A stretch of DNA of 25,884 nt from a virus: IMG/VR virus record IMGVR_UViG_3300042564_003044, positions 1-25,884 of that record. The stretch is one strand, 5' to 3'. A model generated the notes under the pieces. It ran no database searches. It saw nothing but the letters and a program-made list of their open reading frames with translations, and was not told where the DNA came from. How positions within the stretch are numbered: position 1 is the first letter of the stretch; every line of letters begins with the position of its first letter. The translations under genes were made by a program, and so were the position numbers. Positions 1-7,438 of the stretch are shown here, piece after piece.

Positions 1-287
1 GTATCTGTAGTTGCTGTTGCAGCACATTTAACTGTTTCCCATAATTGAGATAAAAAAGTATTAAATTTTGTTCCTCTGAAAAGAAAATCATTATTTTCAC
101 AATCTTTAAGAGTATCTCCAGTATATACTAAACAATCAGTAGATTGTAATCCATTAGGACATTCTTCTGTAAACTGTTCAGTAGTACAAGATGTAGTAAT
201 AGTTGTAACACAAGTAGGAGTTACTTGAGTACAATCTTGACATTGTGTACAACTTGGACAATTACAATTTGGATAATTTTGACACAT
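1..287 (-). CDS. Cys-rich virion-type protein, C-terminus cut by window edge
   Basis: Open from an ATG at 285-287 to the left edge (95 codons visible, no stop). The first 50 residues are very Cys-rich (CxCxxCxxCxxC pattern at residues 8-19). Residues 52-64 (CLVYTGDTLKDC) resemble the IQYSGPNLVIC segment of the next upstream protein (332 aa), which also begins MC-x2-(Y/C). This suggests the two share an N-terminal attachment module, as is common among tail-fibre and appendage proteins of Bacteroidota phages. It follows the 332-aa tail-fibre gene by 26 bases in the same direction. Function is not recognisable from the visible part; a tail or appendage role is inferred from position and the shared motif. 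Confidence 0.7.
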   Translation of the reverse strand, partial: MCQNYPNCNCPSCTQCQDCTQVTPTCVTTITTSCTTEQFTEECPNGLQSTDCLVYTGDTLKDCENNDFLFRGTKFNTFLSQLWETVKCAATATTD

Positions 288-313
288 AGTATTTATTTTT
301 TATTTATTATTTA

Positions 314-1312
314 TTATACACAACCCACCCATTGTATGGGAATAGCTTGAATATGAGAAGGAATTATACTAAAAGATTCAGGCTCAGTACTACCTACAAT
401 TGCAGAAAAACTCCCAGTTGCTGTTGAATTAATAGTAAATGTATGAGAATGTTCTCCTGCAGCTGAACAATATCCATCACTATAACATTCAATATCACTA
501 GACTCTGTATTTATTCCTGCTCCTTGACAACTAGTAGAATCTCCAGAAGGAATACCATCATTACAATTTCCACAATCATTTTCACCTATAGGAAATTTAT
601 GCCTATGTTTACCAGCTAAATCTGTTTCTCCTGTAAAATTTAAATCAAAATTAGCATTTACATTAAATGGTGTAGCAGGAATATTAGTAACATTTAAAGT
701 TACTGTATTACTCCCACTTGGAGTTGTAGTTGCACTAGGGCCATATTTTATAAATTGGTTTAAAGCATTTATAGTACCATTATTACCATTAGCTATAGCC
801 CACCCTGCCATAACAGTGTTAGGTAAACCTAATCCTGTAGGGCCAAAATCTGTTGCAGGTCCAAAATAAGGTAATATAGTTTTAGGAGGAACAAGTCCAT
901 TTAATTTAAAAGTATTTACTGCAGTTCCTGGAATAAAAGTTACTCTACTAGTATCACAAGAAGTTACAGTAACAGGTTTTGTTAATACTAAACTATTTAC
1001 TTGATTTTGTAAATTTGTTAATTGAGTATTTAAAGTTTGTAATTGAGTACAATAAGCAGATTCAGTATCTAAAATACTTTGTAATACTGTCTGCAATGAA
1101 GTTTTTGTTAAATTAATACAAGGACTATTTTCAACTAATCCTGTAAAATCTAATTGATTCTGTAAAACTCCTATACAATTATCTATTTTAGCAATTACAG
1201 AAGTAAGTAATTCCCCATTAGTAATTGTGTTTCCATTACATATAACTAAGTTTGGCCCAGAGTATTGAATTACTCCAGTATTACTTTCTATAGGATTACA
1301 ATCTTCACACAT
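314..1312 (-). CDS. putative tail-fibre/receptor-binding protein with collar-like C-terminus
   Basis: 332 aa. Residues 1-45 hold an MCEDC start and the IQYSGPNL-x-C-x-G segment shared with the neighbouring partial gene, probably a virion-docking part. Residues 88-110 are a short Gln/Leu-rich coiled-coil-like stretch. Residues 140-191 (PYFGP...GWAIANG...INALNQFIKYG) resemble the phage tail-collar fold, where a GW-x-x-(C/A)-(D/N)-G segment precedes a short loop. Two HxH motifs lie at 236-238 (HRH) and 288-290 (HSH); such motifs bind metal in some trimeric fibre tips. Six Cys lie between them. The C-terminus (IIPSHIQAIPIQWVGCV) is typical of fibre tips. A role in host recognition is inferred from this layout and from the tail-gene context; there is no direct evidence of receptor specificity. 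Confidence 0.6.
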   Translation of the reverse strand: MCEDCNPIESNTGVIQYSGPNLVICNGNTITNGELLTSVIAKIDNCIGVLQNQLDFTGLVENSPCINLTKTSLQTVLQSILDTESAYCTQLQTLNTQLTNLQNQVNSLVLTKPVTVTSCDTSRVTFIPGTAVNTFKLNGLVPPKTILPYFGPATDFGPTGLGLPNTVMAGWAIANGNNGTINALNQFIKYGPSATTTPSGSNTVTLNVTNIPATPFNVNANFDLNFTGETDLAGKHRHKFPIGENDCGNCNDGIPSGDSTSCQGAGINTESSDIECYSDGYCSAAGEHSHTFTINSTATGSFSAIVGSTEPESFSIIPSHIQAIPIQWVGCV

Positions 1313-1325
1313 ATTTTTTGTTTTA

Positions 1326-1342
1326 ATAGTTTACAAAACTAT
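1326..1342 (-). promoter_or_regulatory. possible -7 box inside a small palindrome
   Basis: On the minus strand TAGTTTTG (1334-1341) fits the Bacteroidota -7 consensus TAnnTTTG and would start transcription roughly 15 nt before the 332-aa gene. It sits in a perfect 7-bp inverted repeat with a 3-nt loop (ATAGTTT/AAACTAT). No TTTG -33 box is visible at the usual distance and no T-tract follows, so it is not a terminator. A promoter with an overlapping operator is one reading; chance in AT-rich DNA is another. Confidence 0.3.
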
Positions 1343-1359
1343 AAATAAATTTTAAGTTT

Positions 1360-1968
1360 TTATTTAATTTTTTCAATCAAAGAAGTTATAGTTTTTTCAT
1401 TTAAACATTGTAATGTATTTATTACATCAAAATCTACATATTCATAAGAAAACTCTTCTTCATACACATAAGATTCATTAGAAAATATTTCATTTGTAAT
1501 TGCATCATATTGAAAATTAAAAAACCCTAAATAATTAGTATTTTCTAATATTAATAATACTTTTTCTACATCTTCTACAGAATTTAATTGACAATTTATC
1601 CATAATGAATAAATATAAAATCCTTCTGTATTAGGAATAGTTGGAAGCTCAAATCTAAATTCTCTAGTAGTATCTAATGTTTTAGTACTTGTTTTAACAA
1701 TTAATTCTATTTTATTTCCTACAATTTTATTAAACCTTTTTATTGTTTTAACAGTACCATCTTCATTACTTGTACAACTATAAAACAATTTACTCATTTC
1801 TGGTAAATTAAAATTATTTTCTAAAAGTTGTTTTGTATGTATTAATTTTTGTAATTTATCTTTACAAACTTTGTATCCGTAAGTTTCAGATCTACAAAAA
1901 GATTGCACCAATTTTGAAATTTGGGAATCTAAATCACACAATAAATGTTTATAAGTACTTAACTTCAT
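1360..1968 (-). CDS. hypothetical protein, 202 aa
   Basis: Not recognised. The N-terminal 60 residues are mostly helical and charged with three Cys (MKLSTYKHLLCDLDSQ, later SFCRS and KVCKDK); the rest alternates hydrophobic and polar residues as in a beta-rich domain and ends in an acidic segment followed by a short helix. No signal peptide or membrane helix. It starts 8 bases after the stop of the 188-aa gene and is followed by a 47-base gap before the tail-fibre gene. Its place between PhoH and fibre genes suggests a virion accessory or fibre-assembly role, but nothing in the sequence proves that. Confidence 0.65.
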   Translation of the reverse strand: MKLSTYKHLLCDLDSQISKLVQSFCRSETYGYKVCKDKLQKLIHTKQLLENNFNLPEMSKLFYSCTSNEDGTVKTIKRFNKIVGNKIELIVKTSTKTLDTTREFRFELPTIPNTEGFYIYSLWINCQLNSVEDVEKVLLILENTNYLGFFNFQYDAITNEIFSNESYVYEEEFSYEYVDFDVINTLQCLNEKTITSLIEKIK

Positions 1969-1976
1969 TTTTTATT

Positions 1977-2543
1977 TTATTTGCATCCACAATCAATATT
2001 TAACACTCCTAACTTATATTGAAGACATTGGTATATTTCAGTGGCAGTTTCTTTTTTACAAAGACTAGCTGAAGATTTTAATCCTTCTCTATATAATTTT
2101 AAAGTTTCAATATCTTTTGTTTCTTGAGTTAATTTACCTGTACAATCATTTTCATTACAACATTTATTTTGTAAAAGTTCTAATGTTTTTTTGTCAATAG
2201 TACAATCTAGCTGACAAGTATTATAATAACAAAAAGTTTCTTTATTAACTACTAAAGGACTATTAGGATTTAATTGTTGTTCTACAACTAATTCCATAGT
2301 ATAATATCCTTCAGTAATATCTTGTAAATATTTACTAAGGTTAGTTTGTTGTCCTAAATTTTTAGCATTTAAAGTAAGTTGGCCTTCAAAAGGAATTAAT
2401 AGTTTTTTAGTAACAGTTTGCCCTGGCACCAATACATTAATATAAGTTGATTTAATTGCACCTAATGTTAAATCATACTCTGAAGTATTATTTACATAAA
2501 TATATGTACAACTATGTTGGCTAAATTCTAAGTTTAAATTCAT
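1977..2543 (-). CDS. hypothetical Cys-rich protein, probable virion component
   Basis: 188 aa, not recognised. Residues 1-105 look like a beta-sandwich (alternating pattern, VLVPGQTVTKKLLIPFEGQLTL). From about residue 105 comes a Cys-rich helical part (FCYYNTCQLDC, NKCCNENDC, CKKET, YQCLQY, IDCGCK). The many Cys resemble the Cys content of the neighbouring 148-, 197- and 332-aa proteins, as if this region encodes a set of Cys-rich appendage proteins. It starts 2 bases after the PhoH-like stop, so the two are translationally linked. The virion role is inferred from context only. Confidence 0.65.
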   Translation of the reverse strand: MNLNLEFSQHSCTYIYVNNTSEYDLTLGAIKSTYINVLVPGQTVTKKLLIPFEGQLTLNAKNLGQQTNLSKYLQDITEGYYTMELVVEQQLNPNSPLVVNKETFCYYNTCQLDCTIDKKTLELLQNKCCNENDCTGKLTQETKDIETLKLYREGLKSSASLCKKETATEIYQCLQYKLGVLNIDCGCK

Positions 2544-2545
2544 TT

Positions 2546-3214
2546 TTATTTATTTTTAAAACTCTCGTATAAGTTTAATATATCCTCTACTATTGGATCT
2601 CTATGATTAGTTAATAGTGCTACTTTTTCAAATTTATTTAAACCATTTTCTTTTAAATAATCTAAAAATTTAATTCCTGAAGTAACATTACGAGCTAAAT
2701 CTATTTGATTCACATCTCCACATAACATCATTTTACTTCCTTTCCCTAACCTCTCCATAACCATCTTAACCTGTGATTCTGTAGTATTTTGAACTTCATC
2801 CACTATAATTACAGCATCACAAAAAGTACTTCCTCTCATATAAGCAAATGGTCTTATTTGTATAATACCATCTTGTATCATTTTATCTACCTTTTCTTTT
2901 TTATACAATGCATAAAAATTTTGATAGATTGCTTGAACATAAGGGTCAAGCTTTTCCTCTAAACCACCTGGTAAAAATCCAAGTTTTTCTCCTGCTTCTA
3001 CAGCAGGTCTTGTTATTATTATATGTTTTACTTGCTTTTTAAAAAACAAATCTAAAGCCACTTGGCAGCATAATAATGTCTTACCAGACCCTGCCTTTCC
3101 TGAAATATAAGTAATGCTATTATCTAATATAACTGCTTTTGCTACCTTTTGTTCAGAATTTAAGCTAATTTGAAACTTAATATTTTTTTCTCTTTCATTT
3201 GCAAAGTCTGACAT
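2546..3214 (-). CDS. phoH: PhoH-like P-loop ATPase
   Basis: 222 aa, the length of a single PhoH domain. Walker A is GKAGSGKT (39-46), followed by the family motifs ITRP (67-70), GFLPG (79-83), AYMRGSTF (124-131), Walker B VIIVDEVQN (135-143) and the sensor-like MLCGDVNQID (163-172). All key PhoH residues are present, so an active NTPase is expected. PhoH proteins are widespread in bacteria and phages and are linked to RNA metabolism; the phage role is not settled. The gene lies between two tail-region clusters and is co-transcribed with them, which is odd for a metabolic ATPase. The start at 3214 gives MSDFANERE and leaves a 49-base gap upstream, where a one-mismatch -7 box (CATATTTG, 3237-3244) is visible. 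Confidence 0.92.
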   Translation of the reverse strand: MSDFANEREKNIKFQISLNSEQKVAKAVILDNSITYISGKAGSGKTLLCCQVALDLFFKKQVKHIIITRPAVEAGEKLGFLPGGLEEKLDPYVQAIYQNFYALYKKEKVDKMIQDGIIQIRPFAYMRGSTFCDAVIIVDEVQNTTESQVKMVMERLGKGSKMMLCGDVNQIDLARNVTSGIKFLDYLKENGLNKFEKVALLTNHRDPIVEDILNLYESFKNK

Positions 3215-3263
3215 AAATGTTTTTTAGGTTAAAATGCAAATATGAGAATTAATTTTGAGTTTA

Positions 3264-3545
3264 TTAAATAAAAGTTTGATTATATTCTCCTGATAAATTA
3301 TATTCTACACTTAACTTATTAATATTTTCTCCAATATAAACTGCAGAAATCAATTCAAAGTCTTTATTATCTTTAACTTTTAAAGTATTATATTTATCTT
3401 GAGCTTTTTTAACTTCTTCTTTTGGAGCCTTACTTTCTACATTTTCAATAGTAGTTGTAACTAATTTAGTTTCCTCATTTTTAGTGTCAACTTTATTGGT
3501 AGTGATTTCTACCCAATTATTATTTTTTAATTTTAAATATTTCAT
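3264..3545 (-). CDS. small fibre-module partner protein (copy B)
   Basis: 93 aa. It begins MKYLKLKNNNWVEI and has a charged helical middle. The C-terminal segment FELISAVYIGENINKLSVEYNLSGEY matches the end of the 111-aa protein (YQLISADFSEKSENVFTGIINFRVNTEH) in pattern, and both have a WVE near residues 12-13. The two are therefore diverged paralogues, each placed directly after a solenoid tailspike gene. Copy B has lost about 18 residues from the helical middle. It starts 4 bases after the 425-aa tailspike stop. A fibre chaperone or small fibre subunit is a guess from gene order only. Confidence 0.65.
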   Translation of the reverse strand: MKYLKLKNNNWVEITTNKVDTKNEETKLVTTTIENVESKAPKEEVKKAQDKYNTLKVKDNKDFELISAVYIGENINKLSVEYNLSGEYNQTFI

Positions 3546-3549
3546 ATTC

Positions 3550-4827
3550 TTATATATTATTTGTTGTTGTATTTAAATTATTAATAGGATTATTATTCCA
3601 ATCTAAACAATATGCTAATATTGAAGCTCCTAAATAACTAGGATTCATTCCTGTTGTAAAATAAGCATTTCCAGTAAATTTACCAAATGTATTACCTAAA
3701 AAACTATCATTTCCTGCTTTACAGTAATAAAAATTACCTGTTGACTCGTTAGTACCAAAACTTTCTTCTCCTGCTTCACAATTATAAAAACTGCCTCCTG
3801 CAATCAAATCTGGCCAACCTTGTTTACCTGCACCAAAAGAATTATTTCCACCTTTACAGTTTTTATAAATGCTATTAGCAATATTTGCACCAAAGGATTC
3901 ATCTCCTCCTACACAATTAATAAATGAATTGTCATCACTATTCTTAACTGAAAAAGAATTATCTCCTGCTTTGCAATTATTTAATTGAGATGTTTCTATA
4001 GTAGCTGATTCTCCAGGTACATTAGTTCTTCCAAAAGAACCCCTATCAGCAGTACAATTTGTTAATGTAGAACCAAAAATTCCCTTTTCACATCCAAAAG
4101 ATTCCATTCCTGATTCGCAATCATTTAAGATTGATTCAGGAATTACAAAAAAACCAAAACTTTGAGCACCAGCTAAACAATTTTTTAATACACTACTTTC
4201 TAATTGATAACCAAATGAAAAATCTAAAGCAGTGCAATTTTCTAATGTAGAACTTATTAATATTTCTTGATTACTTGAATCCCCAAAAGAACTAAATCCT
4301 CCTTTACAATTTTTAAAATTACCTGCAACTTTACCCTCAAAAGTAGTATTTGAAAAACTGTAATCTCCTCCAATTATATTTTCAAAATAATTATTATCGA
4401 AACCATCACTTATAATAAGTCTATTATTTAAAGTGGTTAAATTAAATCCTTTTATTTTAATATCTGAAGTAGTAACTTTTATAGCAGTATTACTATTAGA
4501 ACAAGTTAAAAATACATCTGCATCTCCTGTTAATGAAATTAAATCTACATAAGGAGTATCCATTTCTAAAGTATCAAAAAAATCATACTTTCCTGGGGCT
4601 ACTAATACAGTAACTCTATTAGTATCAGACAAAAGTTGCCCATTTGGAGTCAAAGTTTTTGCAAAAGCTAATTTGTCTACTAATTCAGTACCATTACTAA
4701 AAGTATTAAAAAGATTACCATAAACTACTATATAATTATTACCTTTTAGTTGCTCTTTTGCTTCTAGTTTATCTTCTAATATTAATAAACTATTACCTAA
4801 ATCTGAGTTTGTTATTAATGTTGCCAT
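3550..4827 (-). CDS. solenoid (beta-helix) tailspike-like protein, copy B, about 11 coils
   Basis: 425 aa. Residues 1-30 form a short N-terminal part without the longer head seen in copy A. Residues 33-110 (YIVVYGN...RVTVLVAPGKYDF...LEMDTPYVDLISLTGD) match the entry strands of copy A. From about residue 148 the chain repeats NCxxGxxSFG with a 19-26-residue period (Cys at about 174, 198, 217, 237, 258, 285, 305, 324, 350, 369), as expected for a right-handed parallel beta-helix with a Cys/Gly/Ser-Phe ladder. The C-terminal cap (YCLDWNNNPINN) matches copy A. Such proteins usually trimerise into tailspikes for adsorption; enzymatic activity cannot be judged. It follows the 197-aa gene by 31 bases. 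Confidence 0.75.
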   Translation of the reverse strand: MATLITNSDLGNSLLILEDKLEAKEQLKGNNYIVVYGNLFNTFSNGTELVDKLAFAKTLTPNGQLLSDTNRVTVLVAPGKYDFFDTLEMDTPYVDLISLTGDADVFLTCSNSNTAIKVTTSDIKIKGFNLTTLNNRLIISDGFDNNYFENIIGGDYSFSNTTFEGKVAGNFKNCKGGFSSFGDSSNQEILISSTLENCTALDFSFGYQLESSVLKNCLAGAQSFGFFVIPESILNDCESGMESFGCEKGIFGSTLTNCTADRGSFGRTNVPGESATIETSQLNNCKAGDNSFSVKNSDDNSFINCVGGDESFGANIANSIYKNCKGGNNSFGAGKQGWPDLIAGGSFYNCEAGEESFGTNESTGNFYYCKAGNDSFLGNTFGKFTGNAYFTTGMNPSYLGASILAYCLDWNNNPINNLNTTTNNI

Positions 4828-4858
4828 TTTTTATATTTTTATTTTATTATTATAATTT

Positions 4859-5452
4859 TTAATATCCCCATCCTAAAGTGTTTCCTGCTAAATCTGTTAT
4901 TTGAACTGTAGTTCCATTTGTATTAGTAGGAAGAATATATCCTATTAAATTACCTGCTAAATCATTTAGTGGTACTAAGGTTTCGGTACAAACAATATTA
5001 TCAGGAAAGATATATGCAATATGATTACCTGCTAAATCTAATAGATCCACTGTAGCATTTGCTAAACTACAACCACCACAAGATACTAATCCACAACAGA
5101 TTAGCAAATTAGTTACTATCTTGTCAAAGTTCAAAGTTTCAATAGTAGCTTTTGGTCTAATCTGACCTCCATCTATCCACCATTGATATGCTCCTTCTGG
5201 AATACATAAACTTGTTCCTTTTTTACAATTATAAATATCTAGGATAAGTTTTGTAAGTGAAATAAATTTATTTTTAGGTTTTTTATTAGATTTAATTAAA
5301 TAAGCTTTTTTTATGTAAGTATTTGTTGTAGCATTACATGTTAAATTATAACAATTAAATATATCACATAATATATTACTAAAACTAGTATAACCTGCTA
5401 ATTTAGCAGATTTACTTTGTCCTTTAAAAATTGCTTCAGATATTATATACAT
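4859..5452 (-). CDS. Cys-rich fibre-module protein, copy B, with DLAGN repeats
   Basis: 197 aa. Residues 1-120 are homologous to the 148-aa protein of copy A: SEAIFKG, DIFNCYNLTC, YIKKAYL, KKP, SL-x-KL-x-x-DIYNC, LC, QWWI, IRP and TIET occur in the same order. Residues 117-128 are Cys-rich (CCGLVSCGGC). Unlike copy A, the C-terminus carries three repeats headed by DLAGN (139-143, 164-168, 187-191), spaced 25 and 23 residues, each followed by a hydrophobic strand (HIAYIFP, LIGYILP, TLGWGY). The gene comes first in the second module, just after a hairpin at 5476-5505. An adaptor linking the tailspike to the virion is plausible from order but unproven. Confidence 0.7.
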   Translation of the reverse strand: MYIISEAIFKGQSKSAKLAGYTSFSNILCDIFNCYNLTCNATTNTYIKKAYLIKSNKKPKNKFISLTKLILDIYNCKKGTSLCIPEGAYQWWIDGGQIRPKATIETLNFDKIVTNLLICCGLVSCGGCSLANATVDLLDLAGNHIAYIFPDNIVCTETLVPLNDLAGNLIGYILPTNTNGTTVQITDLAGNTLGWGY

Positions 5453-5475
5453 ATAATATTATTTATTGTGTATAA

Positions 5476-5505
5476 ATAAGCACTTACCTTTTGATAAGTG
5501 CTTAT
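5476..5505 (-). terminator. 11-bp perfect hairpin between the two fibre modules
   Basis: ATAAGCACTTA (5476-5486) and TAAGTGCTTAT (5495-5505) pair perfectly around an 8-nt loop. In the direction of the genes the hairpin is followed by TTATACAC, a poor U-tract; in the opposite direction an AT-rich stretch ending in eight T follows. It lies 13 bases after the stop of the 111-aa gene and 23 bases before the next start. It may act as an attenuator, RNA-processing site or weak terminator that sets the ratio of the two modules. Confidence 0.5.
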
Positions 5506-5518
5506 AAATTTATTTTTT

Positions 5519-5854
5519 TTAAAATCTTATTTGTTTGTGTTCTGTGTTAACTCTGAAGTTAATAATTCCTGTAAATACATTTTCAGATTTCTCAGAAAAG
5601 TCAGCAGAAATTAATTGATAAACATCTTCTTCTTTTAATTCAGGCTTTAAAGAAGTATAAACTGTATTTAACTTTTCAGATAATTCAGAAGATACTGCTC
5701 CTTCTTTTAATTCTTTAATCTTTGCTATTAATTCAGATTTAGCTTCTGCATCTGTTTCTTTAGTAGATTGTATTAACTTTATTTGAGATTCTGTTAATTC
5801 TATAGGTAATAATTCTACCCAAGTTCCTTCTATAGTTGATTGATAATTTTTCAT
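5519..5854 (-). CDS. small fibre-module partner protein (copy A)
   Basis: 111 aa. It begins MKNYQSTIEGTWVEL, continues with a charged helical segment (about residues 20-80, rich in Glu/Lys/Ser) and ends in the beta-like DVYQLISADFSEKSENVFTG segment. The N- and C-terminal ends match the 93-aa protein at 3264-3545, so the two are paralogues. It starts 15 bases after the 334-aa tailspike stop. The hairpin at 5476-5505 follows its stop. Function unknown; always being next to a solenoid tailspike suggests a tailspike partner or assembly factor. Confidence 0.65.
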   Translation of the reverse strand: MKNYQSTIEGTWVELLPIELTESQIKLIQSTKETDAEAKSELIAKIKELKEGAVSSELSEKLNTVYTSLKPELKEEDVYQLISADFSEKSENVFTGIINFRVNTEHKQIRF

Positions 5855-5869
5855 ATTTTTATTTTATTA

Positions 5870-6874
5870 TTATAATTTATTTTGAGGAGTAAATCCTTGA
5901 TTATTTGGTTCTCCATTTCCATCTACACAATATACAGTTTTACCTGCCCCAGTTACTGTTTCAAATGTTCCAGAAGTTAAACGACAGTAATATAAAAACC
6001 CATCTAGTGTTCCAAAACCTCCAAATGAGGTAGATTCACCTATGCAGTTATTAAAAATACCGTTTGCTGTTCCATTACCTCCAAATGAAACAGAAGTTCC
6101 TGTACAATTTGTATATGTACCTGAAGATACTCCTCCCATAAGTGACCCTCCAAATGAATAAGCTCCTGCTTTACAATTTTCATATATTCCTGAAGATGTT
6201 GGAAACGTTGTGCCTCCTCCAAATGAATAAGCTCCTGCTTTACAATTAATAAAAGTACCTGAGGATCCACCGTTTCCTCCAAATGAAAAATCACCTCCTA
6301 CACAATTTATATAAGTTCCTGCTGCATTAAACACTCCAAATGAATTATTTCCTCCCGTACAATTTTCTATTTTTAGTAAATTTAAAGAAGGATTAGTTTT
6401 AAATTGTTTAGTTTGTACATCTACTCCCTTTACAAAAACATCATTTGCAGTTATAAAAATTGAACCTTTTTCAGGAGTTGATAAGACAAGAGGAGCATTA
6501 AAAACAATACTTCTGTTTCCATCTAAAGACACTAAATCAATAAAATTAGTATCCATAGTAAATACATTAGATTCAAAATTATAATTACCTGGGCCAGCTA
6601 TAATCGTAATTCTTTTTGTTGATGTAGGTAATCTCATTTGAGCAGCAGTATAAGCTGCTTGAAGTTCTGCAGCATTTTCTATATCTGTACCATTAGCAGC
6701 CACATAAATATATTGGCTACCTTCTAATCCTCCTCCAAAAAGAGTTCCTAATTCTTCTACAGTTATTTTATCTGTAGAATTTGCACCTACTCTTACAATA
6801 GGTAAAACATCCACTACGGGATTTATTTGACTTCCTAATACATTAGAAAGCTCTGTTATTTTTACACTTGACAT
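5870..6874 (-). CDS. solenoid (beta-helix) tailspike-like protein, copy A, about 6 coils
   Basis: 334 aa. Residues 1-45 (VKITELSNVL...VVDVLPIVRVG...DKITVEEL) are the N-terminal head pattern of many phage tail-fibre proteins. Residues 55-125 (YIYVAANGTDIENAAEL...ITIIAGPGNYNF...FTMDTNFIDLVSLDGN) lead into a solenoid whose coils repeat NCxxGxxSFG from residue 171 to about 284 (Cys at 172, 191, 211, 234, 257, 277), ending with a YC-x-D-x-N-x-x-P-x-N cap near 315-325. Two coils share an identical 31-bp DNA segment (6148-6178 and 6217-6247, 69 bp apart), evidence of recent coil duplication. It is homologous to the 425-aa protein but has about five fewer coils. Likely role: adsorption spike on the virion. 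A second minus-strand open frame inside it (6040-6294) is an out-of-frame product of the repeats. Confidence 0.78.
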   Translation of the reverse strand: MSSVKITELSNVLGSQINPVVDVLPIVRVGANSTDKITVEELGTLFGGGLEGSQYIYVAANGTDIENAAELQAAYTAAQMRLPTSTKRITIIAGPGNYNFESNVFTMDTNFIDLVSLDGNRSIVFNAPLVLSTPEKGSIFITANDVFVKGVDVQTKQFKTNPSLNLLKIENCTGGNNSFGVFNAAGTYINCVGGDFSFGGNGGSSGTFINCKAGAYSFGGGTTFPTSSGIYENCKAGAYSFGGSLMGGVSSGTYTNCTGTSVSFGGNGTANGIFNNCIGESTSFGGFGTLDGFLYYCRLTSGTFETVTGAGKTVYCVDGNGEPNNQGFTPQNKL

Positions 6875-6893
6875 ATTTTTTTTATTTAATTTT

Positions 6894-7340
6894 TTATTTT
6901 ATAATATATTGACCACTTTGAGTAAGTAAACAATTTGAATTTTGAGTAGTGATATTAGTTAATAAATTACAACATCCAAAAACTTTTTTAATTACTCCTG
7001 TAAAGCTAATAGTTTCAATAGTTTTTCTAGGTCTAATTACATCAGTAGTAATCCACCATTGTTCACTTCTTTGTCCTACACAAAGATTTTTATTTAGTTG
7101 GCAATTGTAAATGTCCATCACTAATTTGTTTAATGACATCCAGTTTGCACCTGGTTTTTTTCTACCTCTTAATAAATAAGCTTTTTTAATAAACAAATCT
7201 GTTTTATCTTCACAACAAGCGAGGTTAAAACAAGTAAAAATGTCGTTGACAATGTCTGTCATGTTAATAAAGGCACCTTGATTGACAAGTTTATGCTTGC
7301 CTTTATAAATTGCCTCTGAAAGAATTAAAGTATTTTTCAT
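6894..7340 (-). CDS. Cys-rich fibre-module protein (copy A)
   Basis: 148 aa, homologous along residues 5-125 to the 197-aa protein of copy B, with the shared order SEAIYKG, DIFTCFNLACC, FIKKAYL, KKP, SLNKL, DIYNC, LC, QWWI, IRP, TIET. It lacks the three DLAGN repeats and ends with NCLLTQSGQYIIK. The paired Cys (FTCFNLACC, GCCNLL) could form disulfides or bind metal. It is the first gene after the strong terminator at 7403-7438, and a -7 box at 7357-7364 could start its transcript. It starts the first copy of the three-gene fibre module. Specific function not recognised. Confidence 0.7.
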   Translation of the reverse strand: MKNTLILSEAIYKGKHKLVNQGAFINMTDIVNDIFTCFNLACCEDKTDLFIKKAYLLRGRKKPGANWMSLNKLVMDIYNCQLNKNLCVGQRSEQWWITTDVIRPRKTIETISFTGVIKKVFGCCNLLTNITTQNSNCLLTQSGQYIIK

Positions 7341-7356
7341 GTATTTATATTTTCAA

Positions 7357-7364
7357 CAAAAATA
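7357..7364 (-). promoter_or_regulatory. candidate promoter (-7 box) for the fibre-module operon
   Basis: Minus-strand TATTTTTG fits TAnnTTTG exactly and is the same octamer as in the better-supported promoter at 23537. It lies between the terminator at 7403-7438 and the ATG at 7340, where a new transcript must begin if termination is efficient. No TTTG -33 box is visible at 18-20 nt. Confidence 0.45.
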
Positions 7365-7402
7365 AGTATTAATTTTTATATTATAAAAAATTTTTAGTAT
7401 GT

Positions 7403-7438
7403 AAAAAAAATAGGTAGCAAAGAAATCTCTGCTACCTA
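7403..7438 (-). terminator. strong intrinsic terminator after the 391-aa structural gene
   Basis: On the minus strand TAGGTAGCA (7430-7438) and TGCTACCTA (7411-7419) form a perfect 9-bp stem with a 10-nt loop, followed immediately by eight T (7403-7410). This is a canonical rho-independent terminator, 55 bases past the stop of the 391-aa gene. The 152-base gap it sits in also holds the candidate promoter at 7357-7364. Confidence 0.9.

Noticed and set aside
3237-3244. Promoter before phoH (CATATTTG)
   Set aside because: One mismatch in the critical TA of the -7 box and no -33 box; kept only as a remark in the gene entry.
6040-6294. Second minus-strand frame inside the 334-aa tailspike (HLEE repeats)
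   Set aside because: A different-frame reading of the coil repeats; regularity comes from the repeated DNA, not from selection on this protein.
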